Below the pieces are notes generated by a model. The model was not told the DNA's origin and made no database searches. It worked only from the letters and a program-made list of their open reading frames with translations. Shown in pieces: positions 9,353-17,820 of a stretch of DNA of 64,000 bases. Location: assembly GCA_039683515.1 (NCBI GenBank), contig JBDKRG010000034.1, forward strand, positions 62,001 through 126,000, given 5' to 3'. Position 1 is the first letter of the stretch. Every line of letters starts with the position of its first letter. The stretch is from JAJFUE01 sp039683515. GTDB lineage: Bacteria > Sumerlaeota > Sumerlaeia > MVZB01. Position numbers and translations under genes: made by a program.

Positions 9353-9742
9353 CACAACCAGCCCTTGAATGTGCGCGTCGTAACCAGCCGGCGAGGTGGA
9401 TGCATCAATGCATTTTTGCCTGAACACTTCGGTGTTTGTGACGTCAACCGGATCATCAAGCGGGCGGGAATTGCCAAGATCAACGCCTTGGGCAAGAAGC
9501 TGACCGCTCATTCCTTCCGCCACACGTTCGCAACCAGGATGGCTGAACAGATCGGCAACAATCCGTTCATCCTGAAAGAGCTCATGGGGCATAGCAAGAT
9601 CACCACGACGGAGATCTACTGTCAGCCCCAGGCGCCTGACCTGGTCATGCGGATGCCAGACCTTTCGAACGCAGAGGTCATGGGGGTGGTGGAAAAAGCC
9701 TGGTGGAAGAAAGAGAAAACGGCCTCGCGGGAGGCCGTCTAA
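9353..9742 (+). pseudogene. Truncated tyrosine recombinase (phage-type integrase), C-terminal fragment
   Basis: The open frame starts after a TAG at 9350-9352 and covers only ~129 residues. It holds the C-terminal catalytic half of a tyrosine recombinase: TAHSFRHTFATRMAEQ (HxxR box), LMGHSKITTTEIYC (second His region and the presumptive nucleophilic Tyr) and a basic tail. The core-binding domain and the first catalytic Arg are missing, and the only initiator is a TTG at 9365 without a good ribosome site. It ends 16 nt from the 3' end of tRNA-Val, the usual place for an island integrase. Judged inactive. Confidence 0.8.
9719..9738 (+). terminator. Hairpin overlapping the recombinase stop region
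   Basis: A perfect 8-bp stem (ACGGCCTC / GAGGCCGT) with a 4-nt loop lies in the last codons of the recombinase remnant. It has no strong T tract on the plus strand, so terminator function is uncertain. Confidence 0.35.
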
Positions 9743-9757
9743 GTCGAGTTGTTTGAA

Positions 9758-9834
9758 TGGTGGGTGGTAGAAGAGTTGAACTTCTGACCTCTGCGATGTC
9801 AACGCAGCGCTCTAACCAACTGAGCTAACCACCC
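9758..9834 (-). tRNA. trnV: tRNA-Val (anticodon GAC)
   Basis: Read on the minus strand, the sequence folds into a complete cloverleaf: acceptor GGGTGGT/ACCACCC, D stem GCTC/GAGC, anticodon stem CTGCG/CGCAG with loop TTGACAT (anticodon GAC, + strand 9798-9800), a 5-nt variable loop, T stem AGAAG/CTTCT with TTCAACT loop, and an encoded CCA. The 3' end faces the recombinase remnant at 9353-9742. Confidence 0.96.
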
Positions 9835-9848
9835 ACTCAAGCCTTGCC

Positions 9849-9876
9849 ATTATCGCATTCGGTCGAGCGATTTCAA
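9849..9876 (-). promoter_or_regulatory. Sigma70-type promoter of tRNA-Val
   Basis: On the minus strand TTGAAA (-35), a 16-nt spacer and GATAAT (-10) end 15 nt before the tRNA 5' end. Both boxes match the consensus at 5 of 6 positions. Confidence 0.65.
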
Positions 9877-9890
9877 GAGGTTTTTGAATG

Positions 9891-9912
9891 ATTGCGGATT
9901 TCGGATTGCGGA
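9891..9912. repeat. 22-bp dispersed word repeat (copy 1; copy 2 at 62803)
   Basis: An intergenic string built from the words attgcgga and tttcgg is identical over 22 bp to 62803-62824. It is followed here by a further degenerate unit (gaatgcgg). The rest of the 9835-10047 gap shows no gene. Confidence 0.8.
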
Positions 9913-10047
9913 ATGCGGAATTTTCCAATCACGGAAGGCGTGGCGCGGCCCTCTGTGTGAGAAAAATTGTCTGCGATGCGCATGCCATTTCACCTCTGCC
10001 AGGCACTCCTAATCGATGAACCGAACTCCGATTCGGCCGCCACCCCT

Positions 10048-10893
10048 TTATTCGCCCAGCAGCTTGAATTCCATGAGCGCGCCCCGGGGGGCGTCAAACG
10101 CGATCGCCGACTCGTTGATCCCGGGCCGGAACGGGCGGATGTGGCCGATGGCCGCCGCGTCGCGCTCGATGCGCAGCTTGCCGACGACGACCTCGGATTT
10201 GCCGGCCGGCGTCGTCAGCCGCACCCAGAACCGGCGCTTGCCCTTGACCGTCGCGGAGACGTCGAGCGGCTTCAGCCACGCCTCGCCGGTCGAGCCCACG
10301 GCCTGCCCCCAGGCGCGGCCGTCGAGGCTCACGTAGGCGGTCAGCGCCCTGGAGGGCTGGGATTCCCACCCGATCCTCGCCCCGGTGTGGTCGAACGGGG
10401 CGTCGACGACGAGCTGGACCCAGGCCTCGCCCCCCTTGGGCTGCAGGACGACGCCGCGGCCCGGCTCGAGCCGGCCGTGGCGGATGCGCTGAATGCCGGC
10501 CGCGGCGGCCGCGGCGTCAACGGGCATCGTCCACAGGAAACTCCCCTCGAGCCCCCCCTGGGTTTCGCGGCACAGGAAGCGCTCGCCCGGCTTGAGCGTG
10601 AACGGCGAGAACGAGCCGGCCGTCGGCGCGATCAGGTCGACCGGTCCGGCGCCCCACAGCCGGATGTCGCCGATCCGGCTGGAGCCGCGGTTCTCGAGCA
10701 GGACGCCGTCCCAGGCCGGTTGGCCGCGGCCGGCGTCGGCCAGGATCTGGCTGATCCCGCCCTGGCTGAGGGTGGCCGAAACCACGCCCGCCTCCGTGGC
10801 GCGGGCTTGGGCGATATGGACCCCGCGCGAGAGCGCGCAGCCGGCGGCGGCCAGGGCGATGGCCACGAGGGCGATCTTGAGCGGTTGCTTCAT
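10048..10893 (-). CDS. Putative lipoprotein of unknown function, beta-rich
   Basis: 281 residues starting at the ATG at 10893, preceded by AAGGAAG seven bases upstream; a longer in-frame extension lacks a plausible signal. The N-terminus MKQPLKIALVAIALAAAGC is a lipoprotein signal with the Cys at residue 19. The mature part is beta-rich with no motif I recognise; repeated phrases such as GIGWESQPS and AYVSLDGRAWGQAV recall discoidin/F5-8-type sugar-binding modules that describe object values, but this is only a resemblance. It is transcribed divergently from the GspE-like ATPase at 11151. Confidence 0.65.
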   Translation of the reverse strand: MKQPLKIALVAIALAAAGCALSRGVHIAQARATEAGVVSATLSQGGISQILADAGRGQPAWDGVLLENRGSSRIGDIRLWGAGPVDLIAPTAGSFSPFTLKPGERFLCRETQGGLEGSFLWTMPVDAAAAAAGIQRIRHGRLEPGRGVVLQPKGGEAWVQLVVDAPFDHTGARIGWESQPSRALTAYVSLDGRAWGQAVGSTGEAWLKPLDVSATVKGKRRFWVRLTTPAGKSEVVVGKLRIERDAAAIGHIRPFRPGINESAIAFDAPRGALMEFKLLGE

Positions 10894-11012
10894 GATGAAC
10901 TTCCTTGTGCGGCCGATTGCGAGGGCCGATGCGCGCGGCAGGCGCGAGGATGGCATTCTACCGCGGATCGCGGAGGCCGGGATGAACAAAAATTCACGCA
11001 TTGAGATACCTC

Positions 11013-11042
11013 TTGCCACATGCTGATGATTCTGTCTTAAAT
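11013..11042 (+). promoter_or_regulatory. Possible sigma70 promoter for the second GspE-like gene
   Basis: TTGCCA, an 18-nt spacer and TTAAAT stand about 110 nt upstream of the ATG at 11151. The -35 matches the consensus at 5 of 6 positions, the -10 at 4 of 6. The 10894-11150 gap contains nothing else I can name. Confidence 0.4.
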
Positions 11043-11150
11043 ACTTGCGGGGTTCAATGAAACAGGGGAGGGGAGAGCCGATTCGTATTCGAGCATCCAC
11101 TCAGCGCGCGAGGGCGCGTCATTTCAAACCCCACGTGATACGGAAGCCAT

Positions 11151-13217
11151 ATGCCCAACTTTACCCCGACTCAGATCCAAGGCGTCATCCTTGGCGTCGT
11201 CATCTGGTGCTGGTTCTTTTTGTTGACGCCTGAGCGCGCGTTGCGCGCCGGAATCGTTCTGCAGGACCCGCCGCTTTACTTCCGCATGGCGGGCTTCAAG
11301 CTGCTGCGCATGCTGGCGTTCTTCGGCTGCGCGGCCATGGGCTTTTTCCTGCCGCTCGAATACGACCTCATGAACCTGGACGCGCCGACGATCGCCTCGG
11401 ACACGTTCCAGGGCGTCTACCCCGGCCCGCTGCTGGCGATCGGCCTGACGCTGCTGTTGCTGTTCATCATCCCCACGGCCGTGACGTGGACGCGCCAGCG
11501 CAGGGACGATCACCCCGGCGAGTGGCTGACCGTCTCGCTCGTTTTCTACCGCTGGTTCTGGCTCGGCGTCGTGCTGCTGGCCTGCGTCGGCTGGCCGGCG
11601 CTGCTGGGCATGGGCACGCCGCTCAACGAAACGTTCGGGCTGGCGCTGCCGCTGATTGCGACGATCCTGTTCTTCCTGTGGTGGGCGCTTCCGTCGTGGG
11701 CGGTCGCCAGCCTGGCCGAAAAGGCCGAGCCGATCGCGATCGACGCCCTGGCCGGCGTGAGGCTGTGGGGCCTCCCGAAATACCTGATGTTCATCATCAG
11801 CCGCTCCTCCCAGAAGAAGCGGTTCGCGCGCGGCGACGGCACGAGCCAGAAGCTGTGCCCGAGCTGCATGCGCCCGATCGACCAGGTCGAGTTCTACGAG
11901 TCGCTCGACTTCGAGGCCTGCCCGCACTGCAAGGAAGTCATCCCGCCGATCTTCCAGATCACCGACTACATCGAGCACTACTCGCAGCGCGCCACCGAGA
12001 TCGCCGAGGCGCGCCAGACCGAGACCAAGGGGCGCAAGGCCCGCGAGGCCGACCGCTTCGAACACGACGTCATCCAGCGCATCATGCGCGCGGCGCTGAC
12101 GATGGCCGTCCGCGAGCGCGGCACCGACCTGCACCTCGTCACCGAGGGCGGCCGCTTCCTCCTCCGCTGCCGGACCGACGGCGTCCTGTTCACGATGCTC
12201 GATTTCCCGGACATCCTCCAGCGCTCGATGATTTCGGCCGTCAAGGTCCAGTGCAACCTGGACATCAGCGAGCGGCGCAAGCCGCAGGACGGCAGCTGGA
12301 AGTCGATCGTCGACGGCAAGAAGCTCGACGTGCGCGTCAACACCAGCCCCACGCCGGCCGGCGAGACCGCGTCGCTGCGCCTCCTCTACGAACAGCGCGT
12401 CCTCGGCTCGCTCGATCACCTCGGCATGACGAGCCGCTCGCTGCGCGTCCTTCAGGAAGTCATCGTCCGCCCCCACGGCCTGATCCTGGTGACCGGCCCG
12501 ACCGGCTCGGGCAAGTCGACGACGCTTTACAACTCGCTCGGCACGATCGCCGACGGCAAGCGCAACATCATCACGCTGGAGGACCCGATCGAGTTCAAGA
12601 TCGAGGGCCTCACGCAGATGCAGGTCGACGCCTCGAAGAACTTCGGGTTCGCCAGCGGCCTGCGCACCATCCTGCGCCAGGACCCGGACGTCATCATGGT
12701 CGGCGAGATCCGCGACGGCGAGACGGCCAAGATGGCCATCGACGCGGCCATGACCGGCCACCTCGTCTTCTCGACCCTGCACACGATCGACACGACGACC
12801 ACGATCGGCCGCCTGTCGGACCTGGGCGTCGATCCGCACCGCCACGCCGAGGCGCTGCTGCTGCTCATCGCCCAGCGGCTCGTCCGCCTCAACTGCAAGG
12901 AATGCACGAGGGATTACGAGGTCACCGCCGAGGAACTGGCGGTGATGGGGATGGACGGCGGCCCGGCCAAGCTCGTGCTCAAGCGCGGCGAAGGCTGCGA
13001 CATCTGCCACCACACCGGCTACTTCGAGCGCTCGGGCATCTACGAGCTCCTCGAGCCCGATAGCGAGATCCGGGCGATGATGGGCCAGCGCATCGCACCG
13101 GGCGAGCTGCGCAAGGCGGCCCGCGAACACGGCATGCGCACCCTCCTCGAGGACGGCATGGTCAAGGTGCTCCTCGGCAAGACGACGGTCGACGAAATCC
13201 TGAGGGTGACGAGCTGA
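11151..13217 (+). CDS. GspE/PilB-family ATPase with membrane-embedded N-terminus and zinc ribbon
   Basis: 688 residues. Instead of the usual soluble N-domain, the first ~180 residues contain about five hydrophobic segments (near 9-26, 50-67, 88-110, 127-150, 160-180). A zinc-ribbon-like pair follows (CPSC ... CPHC, near 240-270), then a charged linker. The full T2SSE ATPase comes next: Walker A GPTGSGKS near 449, Walker B DPDVIMVGEIRD, His box GHLVFSTLHTIDT, and a second four-Cys insert (CKEC ... CDIC). The catalytic core looks intact. It is monocistronic, far from any GspF or pilin gene, with GGAAG before the ATG. It probably drives a pilus- or T2SS-like machine anchored directly in the membrane; that is inference. 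Confidence 0.85.
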   Translation: MPNFTPTQIQGVILGVVIWCWFFLLTPERALRAGIVLQDPPLYFRMAGFKLLRMLAFFGCAAMGFFLPLEYDLMNLDAPTIASDTFQGVYPGPLLAIGLTLLLLFIIPTAVTWTRQRRDDHPGEWLTVSLVFYRWFWLGVVLLACVGWPALLGMGTPLNETFGLALPLIATILFFLWWALPSWAVASLAEKAEPIAIDALAGVRLWGLPKYLMFIISRSSQKKRFARGDGTSQKLCPSCMRPIDQVEFYESLDFEACPHCKEVIPPIFQITDYIEHYSQRATEIAEARQTETKGRKAREADRFEHDVIQRIMRAALTMAVRERGTDLHLVTEGGRFLLRCRTDGVLFTMLDFPDILQRSMISAVKVQCNLDISERRKPQDGSWKSIVDGKKLDVRVNTSPTPAGETASLRLLYEQRVLGSLDHLGMTSRSLRVLQEVIVRPHGLILVTGPTGSGKSTTLYNSLGTIADGKRNIITLEDPIEFKIEGLTQMQVDASKNFGFASGLRTILRQDPDVIMVGEIRDGETAKMAIDAAMTGHLVFSTLHTIDTTTTIGRLSDLGVDPHRHAEALLLLIAQRLVRLNCKECTRDYEVTAEELAVMGMDGGPAKLVLKRGEGCDICHHTGYFERSGIYELLEPDSEIRAMMGQRIAPGELRKAAREHGMRTLLEDGMVKVLLGKTTVDEILRVTS

Positions 13218-13315
13218 GTCAGAGTGAGCGACACAAGTTTTCTGGAAATGGATGCCCATACCGGCTCGCTGTGTGTCGCCCTGCCGGGGCTGGGTTGATC
13301 GCCGCGCTCGTTTGG

Positions 13316-13456
13316 TCACGCCTTGGCGAGTGCAAACTTCTTGTCGGGAATCCAAGATTTCGACGGGTCGTAGTGCGGAATAGACGGAATCGGCCGGATC
13401 ACCTTGAATTGCGGCTTGCGGAGGGGGCCGATCGGGAGATCGGCGTTCCCAGGCGA
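13316..13456 (-). pseudogene. C-terminal relic of an unidentified gene
   Basis: On the minus strand the frame between a TAA at 13457-13459 and a TGA at 13316-13318 reads as natural protein (PLRKPQFKVIRPIPSIPHY, then DPSKSWIPDKKFALAKA and stop) but has no ATG, GTG or TTG start and no upstream continuation. It looks like the tail of a deleted or truncated gene. I do not recognise the family. The remainder of the 560-bp gap (13218-13777) holds the palindrome at 13502 and no other gene. Confidence 0.35.
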
Positions 13457-13501
13457 TTACTTTGCAAGCGGTGGAATCGAATGGAACATGGATACAAATT
13501 C

Positions 13502-13593
13502 TTTCTCACAGAGACACAGAGGGACAGAGAACACGAAGAATTTTATCATCGATTTTCTCCGCGCTCTCTGTCCCTCTGTGTCTCTGTGAGAAA
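13502..13593. repeat. 29-bp perfect inverted repeat (cacagagacacagag family)
   Basis: Arms 13502-13530 and 13565-13593 are perfect reverse complements over 29 bp, built from the words ctcacagag, acacagag and ggacagag, with a 34-nt AT-richer centre. There is no T tract. The structure is far longer than a terminator needs and looks like a dispersed palindromic element. Confidence 0.85.
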
Positions 13594-13777
13594 CGGAATT
13601 TCAGCTGCGCCGGCTTAGGAGTCACCCATCAACCCGGCGGGGGATCGCCGGAGTCGGGGCGAGGGCCCGGCCTACCTTTGCATTTGCCCCGGTGGGTGGT
13701 TGCCGCAATAATGGGGGCAGTTTTGCGCGCCGGCGGCGAATCGACCCCGCCTTGCGCCAAAGGATCCCGCCTCGCCC

Positions 13778-14896
13778 ATGAAACAGCCCCTGTTTCGCCT
13801 CGTCCCGTACCGCATCCTGCCGCGGGTCAACTGGCTGCTGATCGCCACCACGATCGCGCTGGCCGGCTTCGGCATCGTGACGCTGTGGGGCGCCACCAGC
13901 GCCGGCGACGGGCCGGGGCCCTTCACCGGCTATGCGCGCAAACAGGCCGTGTGGCTGCTGGCCGGCGTCGGCCTCATGGCCGCGCTGATCGTGTTCGATT
14001 ACCGCAAGCTGCGCGCCGTCGTGTGGCCGCTCTATATCGTCGTCGTCGTGCTGCTGGCCGGGGTGCTCGTCAAGGGGCACATGATCAAGGGCGCGCAGTC
14101 GTGGTACGACCTGGGGCCGTTCAACCTGCAGCCGTCGGAGCCGGGCAAGATCATTATCGTGCTCGTGCTGGCCCATTACCTCGCCTCGAGGATGGACCGA
14201 TTCCGCGGGCTGCACCACACGTTCATCCCGCTGGCGATCGTCGGGCTGCCGATGGGCCTTATCCTTTTGCAGCCGGACCTGGGCTCGTCCGTGGTGTTCG
14301 TCCCGATCGCGGGGGCGATGTTCTGGGTCGCGGGGCTGCGCAAGTGGGTCGTCGTGCTGTTCGCGCTGCTCGGGGTGGCGGCCGTGGTCGTCACCGTGCC
14401 GCACCTCAAGCCCTACCAGCGCGACCGGCTGCTCGTCTTCCTGCACCCGGAGGACGACCCGCTCGGGGCCGGCTACAACATGGCCCAGGCCAAGACGGCG
14501 TTGGGGTCGGGCCAGCTCATGGGCAAGGGCTGGGGGCGCGGCACGCAGACCAACTTCCGGTTCCTGCCGGAGTTCCACACGGATTTCATTTTCCCGACCG
14601 TCGGCGAGCAGTTCGGGATGGTCGGGGCGTGCCTGGCGCTGGCGCTCATGCTGCTGCAGATCGGGTTGATCGCGCATGTGGCCCAGCAGACGCAGGACCT
14701 GTTCGGCGTGCTGATCGCCACCGGGATGGCGGCGATGCTGGCCACCCACGTCGTGTTCAACATCGGCATGGCGATCGGCCTCATGCCGGTCACCGGCCTG
14801 CCGCTGCCGTTCTTCAGCTACGGCGGCTCGTTCATGCTGACCTGCATGACGGCGGTCGGGCTGGTCGTGGGGATCGGCGCGCGGAGGGAGCTGTGA
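13778..14896 (+). CDS. rodA: Rod-shape SEDS peptidoglycan polymerase RodA
   Basis: 372-residue polytopic inner-membrane protein of the SEDS family (FtsW/RodA/SpoVE), the glycosyltransferase that polymerises lipid II during side-wall growth. Ten or so membrane segments are visible. Family signatures include QPSEPGKI near residue 110, LLQPDLGSS with the catalytic-region Asp, ALGSGQLMGKGWGRGTQ, FLPEFHTDFIFPTVGEQFG, and the terminal TGLPLPFFSYGGS. The PEFHTDFIF motif and length fit RodA rather than FtsW. No mre genes or partner PBP2 lie next to it here. Confidence 0.93.
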   Translation: MKQPLFRLVPYRILPRVNWLLIATTIALAGFGIVTLWGATSAGDGPGPFTGYARKQAVWLLAGVGLMAALIVFDYRKLRAVVWPLYIVVVVLLAGVLVKGHMIKGAQSWYDLGPFNLQPSEPGKIIIVLVLAHYLASRMDRFRGLHHTFIPLAIVGLPMGLILLQPDLGSSVVFVPIAGAMFWVAGLRKWVVVLFALLGVAAVVVTVPHLKPYQRDRLLVFLHPEDDPLGAGYNMAQAKTALGSGQLMGKGWGRGTQTNFRFLPEFHTDFIFPTVGEQFGMVGACLALALMLLQIGLIAHVAQQTQDLFGVLIATGMAAMLATHVVFNIGMAIGLMPVTGLPLPFFSYGGSFMLTCMTAVGLVVGIGARREL

Positions 14897-14970
14897 GTGG
14901 AGATGAGCGATGAGAGATGAGATCTGAGAATGGGATGTGAATCTCTCATCTCTCATCGCTCATCTCTACT
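14896..14970. repeat. Near-perfect 27-bp inverted repeat (gatgagcgatgagaga family)
   Basis: Arms 14896-14922 and 14944-14970 match at 26 of 27 positions as reverse complements and consist of reiterated gatgag/gatgaga words. The first arm begins at the stop codon of rodA. It may act as a transcription end but has no T run. Confidence 0.8.
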
Positions 14971-15072
14971 TTGACATGGGCGGGGCGGCATGGTTGAATG
15001 AGCTTACGAATTGTGCCTCGTGAGCCGGTCGAACAACCGAGCGGCGATACCCGGGAATGGCATTCCTACGGC

Positions 15073-17811
15073 ATGCGCGACGATCTCCCTGCACGCCACC
15101 GCATCTCCTTCATCACGCTGAACATGATTGCGCTGAGCATGCTCGTCGCATGCTATGAGCCCGATCCGATCGAGTCGCTGACGGTGTCGCGCGACGGCCG
15201 GTGGGTGGCGTCGGTGACCCACGACGGCGAACTCAACGTGCTCGACCTCCAGAAGCCCGGGGCGCCGTTCACGCGGATATCCAACCACGTCTCCGGCCCG
15301 GTGGCGTGGTCGCCCGACTCGCAGCGCGTGGCGCTGGTCGAGCAATACCCGAACCGCCCGAGCGCGCTGTGGCTGGTGAGCCCGCGGGCCGAGCGCGCGC
15401 AGACGCCGCTGCTGACCGACATCTCGTTCAAGGCCGACCCGGCCGTGCTGAACGACGGCAGGATCGTCTTGCGTTCGGACCACGACGAGGACCGGGTCGG
15501 CATCTGGACGCTCGACCCGGTCAGCCATCGGCGGGAAAAATTCCTGGCGGCGGTCGACGCCGACATCGGCCGGCTGTGGACGGCGCCGGCGGGGGACTCG
15601 CTGGCCTACCAGTCGGCCGGGCCGGAGGGCGTGGACCTGTGGTGGTGGAAGCCGGGGAGCCCGCCGCTGCGGCTGACGAGAAACCAGCGGCGCGAAAATC
15701 CCGCCAACCAGGCGGTCGCGTTCGCCCCCGACGGGGGCGGGGTCGCGTTCGTCGCGCGCGGCGAGCGCGGGCCGCAGGTCGCATGGTTCGACCTGCAAAC
15801 CAAGACCGTGGCCAACCGGATCCCGCTGCCGTCGTGGGCCAACGGGATCGCGGTGCTGGGCGACGGCCGCGTGGCCGTGGCGTGCGGCGCGGAGCTGCGG
15901 CTGTGGCGGCCGGAGAAAACGTTTTTCGAGCGCGAGCTCGGGGTTGCGCGCTTCGAGGACCTGCCGCTCAGCCTGCCGCAGGCGAACAACGGCGGCGTGA
16001 CGCTGGCGGTCAACCGCGTGCTGATGCTGAACAGCCCGAGCGCCGGCCGCCTCGGCCGCGGCGCCATCCAGTCCGACGGCGTCGAGGACATCCTGATGCT
16101 GGCGCGGGCGCGGGCCGAGGCCGGGCGGTTCGACAGCGCCCGCGCGACGCTCGAGCGCGTGTGGGCCAAGACGCCGGAGATCACGAAAAAATATTTGATC
16201 GCCGTCGCGCGCGCGCGGCTGGAGCGGGCGCAGCAGCGGTGGTCGGACTCGCGGCAGTGGCTGGGGCGCGCGGTCGAGCTGGCCGCCAGCGGCTCGCCCG
16301 AGCAGTCGGCGGCCGAGCTCGAGCGGCTCGCCGTCGGGGCGTTCGACCAGCGCTCGACGGCGCTGGCCTCGGACCTGCTGCACAAGCTCCACGAGCCGGC
16401 CGCGAGCCATGAGCTCGCGCAGTGGCTGGCCGCCGGGCTGGCCGACCCGCAGCTCAAGCGGTGGCTTGCGATCGGCGGCGACGTGCGCTCCGGCCGCGAC
16501 GAGGCGGCCGCGATCGGGCTGGAGACGCTCGCGCGCGAGGACACGTGGACGACCCACAGCCTGACAGGCCTGCGGCTGCTTCTGGACGGCGAGTTCGAGC
16601 CGCTGCTCATGGCCGCGCAGCAGCACCAGACCGAGCGGCTCAACCGGCTGCTTTCGCAACCGGCGGTGCAGGCCGCGCTGATGCGCGCGCTGGAGTCGAA
16701 GAACGACGGCGGGCCGTCGCGCGATGAGCTGTCGCAGACGATCCTGACGCAGATGGTGCGGCGCGGCGACCTGGCCGGCGCGAAGCGGTTCGTCTCGGCC
16801 GACCTGGCGCGGCCGGAGCCGCTCAACGGATACCCGTCGATGCTGGCCCAGTTCCTCGGGCTCGACGAAACCGACCCGGTGGTCTATCAGGTGGTCGCCG
16901 ACGTGCTGCTGGCCGACGGGATCGCGGGCCGGCTCGACCTGCGGCTGACCGACCCGCGCGAGAAGCTGCTGCTCAGGATGGCGCAGGTCAAGGCGGCGTT
17001 GATCGCCGAGCGGACCGAGCCGGCGGCCGCGTGGCTGAGGGATTGCCAGAGCATCCTGGGCAGGATCCCCGTCGACGAAACCGGGGACAACATTCGGGAC
17101 CTGGCCCGGCAACTGCTGCTGCTCGACGTGTTCGACGCGAAACTCGCGGAGGAGCGCGGGCGCTGGGACGCGGCGCTGACGGCCTACAGGCGCTCGCTGC
17201 GGCTCGCCGGGCGATTCCCCAACGAGTGGGACGCGTTGACGTACGAGATCACCGCGGCGATCGGCCTGATCGAGGCGGGCAAGGCCGACCCCGAGCTGCT
17301 GGCCAGCTTCGAGCGGCTACTGCGGGGGATGGGCGACCCGCTGATCAACCCCTCGCGGCAGCCGGCCTCGCTGTTGACGGCGCTCGACAACCTCGATCTG
17401 CTCGAGCGCACCGCCGCCGAGGCGTGGATCAAGCCGTGGTTCGCCTACGTGCGCGGGCTGTGCTACTCGCAGCTGGACTGGCCGGCGCAGGCGCTCTATC
17501 ACCTCCGGACGGCACGGCGCTCCGGCCCGGCGCCGGCGCTGATGCAGCGGATTCTGCTCGAGGAAGCGGCGGTGCGCGACGGCCTCGGCCAGCACGCCCT
17601 GGCGGCGCGGCTGCAGGGCCGGCTGAGCGAACTGGACGTCCCCGAGCCGCTTCGGGCCGGGGCGCTGCTGGCGCAGGTTCAGGCCGAGGCGGCCTCCGGC
17701 TCGACGATCGCGCCGCTGGACCGGGTCGCCCGGCTCATGGACGCCCGCAAGCTCGATCCGCGCTGGCGGCGCTGGCTGTGGATGCAATTCGGCGGCGATG
17801 CCGCGCAATAA
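15073..17811 (+). CDS. Putative lipoprotein with N-terminal beta-propeller and C-terminal helical repeats
   Basis: About 912 residues. From the ATG at 15073 the N-terminus is a basic stretch, a hydrophobic segment and LVAC, a lipobox; starts at 14998 and 15124 are also possible. Residues ~20-330 contain propeller-like blades of the TolB/WD40 kind (VSRDGRWVASVTHDG, VAWSPDSQRVALVE, VAFAPDGGGVAFVARG). The remaining two thirds are leucine/alanine-rich helices resembling TPR or Sel1-type repeats (ARARAEAGRFDSARATLERVW). It likely serves as an envelope scaffold. The GT-C gene follows 9 nt later, suggesting an operon. Exact function not recognised. Confidence 0.65.
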   Translation: MRDDLPARHRISFITLNMIALSMLVACYEPDPIESLTVSRDGRWVASVTHDGELNVLDLQKPGAPFTRISNHVSGPVAWSPDSQRVALVEQYPNRPSALWLVSPRAERAQTPLLTDISFKADPAVLNDGRIVLRSDHDEDRVGIWTLDPVSHRREKFLAAVDADIGRLWTAPAGDSLAYQSAGPEGVDLWWWKPGSPPLRLTRNQRRENPANQAVAFAPDGGGVAFVARGERGPQVAWFDLQTKTVANRIPLPSWANGIAVLGDGRVAVACGAELRLWRPEKTFFERELGVARFEDLPLSLPQANNGGVTLAVNRVLMLNSPSAGRLGRGAIQSDGVEDILMLARARAEAGRFDSARATLERVWAKTPEITKKYLIAVARARLERAQQRWSDSRQWLGRAVELAASGSPEQSAAELERLAVGAFDQRSTALASDLLHKLHEPAASHELAQWLAAGLADPQLKRWLAIGGDVRSGRDEAAAIGLETLAREDTWTTHSLTGLRLLLDGEFEPLLMAAQQHQTERLNRLLSQPAVQAALMRALESKNDGGPSRDELSQTILTQMVRRGDLAGAKRFVSADLARPEPLNGYPSMLAQFLGLDETDPVVYQVVADVLLADGIAGRLDLRLTDPREKLLLRMAQVKAALIAERTEPAAAWLRDCQSILGRIPVDETGDNIRDLARQLLLLDVFDAKLAEERGRWDAALTAYRRSLRLAGRFPNEWDALTYEITAAIGLIEAGKADPELLASFERLLRGMGDPLINPSRQPASLLTALDNLDLLERTAAEAWIKPWFAYVRGLCYSQLDWPAQALYHLRTARRSGPAPALMQRILLEEAAVRDGLGQHALAARLQGRLSELDVPEPLRAGALLAQVQAEAASGSTIAPLDRVARLMDARKLDPRWRRWLWMQFGGDAAQ

Positions 17812-17820
17812 GGCCCCAAT

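Noticed and set aside
11124..13355. 743-codon open frame on the minus strand antisense to the GspE-like gene
   Set aside because: High G+C leaves few stops; the translation is a low-complexity Arg/Ala/Asp/His text without domains, while the plus strand gives a fully motif-complete ATPase.
13502..13593. Terminator or CRISPR-like repeat
   Set aside because: Only one inverted pair without spacers or direct repeats, and no T tract; the arm length is far beyond a terminator.
15004..17112. 702-codon minus-strand frame across the propeller lipoprotein
   Set aside because: Arg/Pro/Gln-rich shadow frame; the plus strand has a lipobox and propeller motifs.
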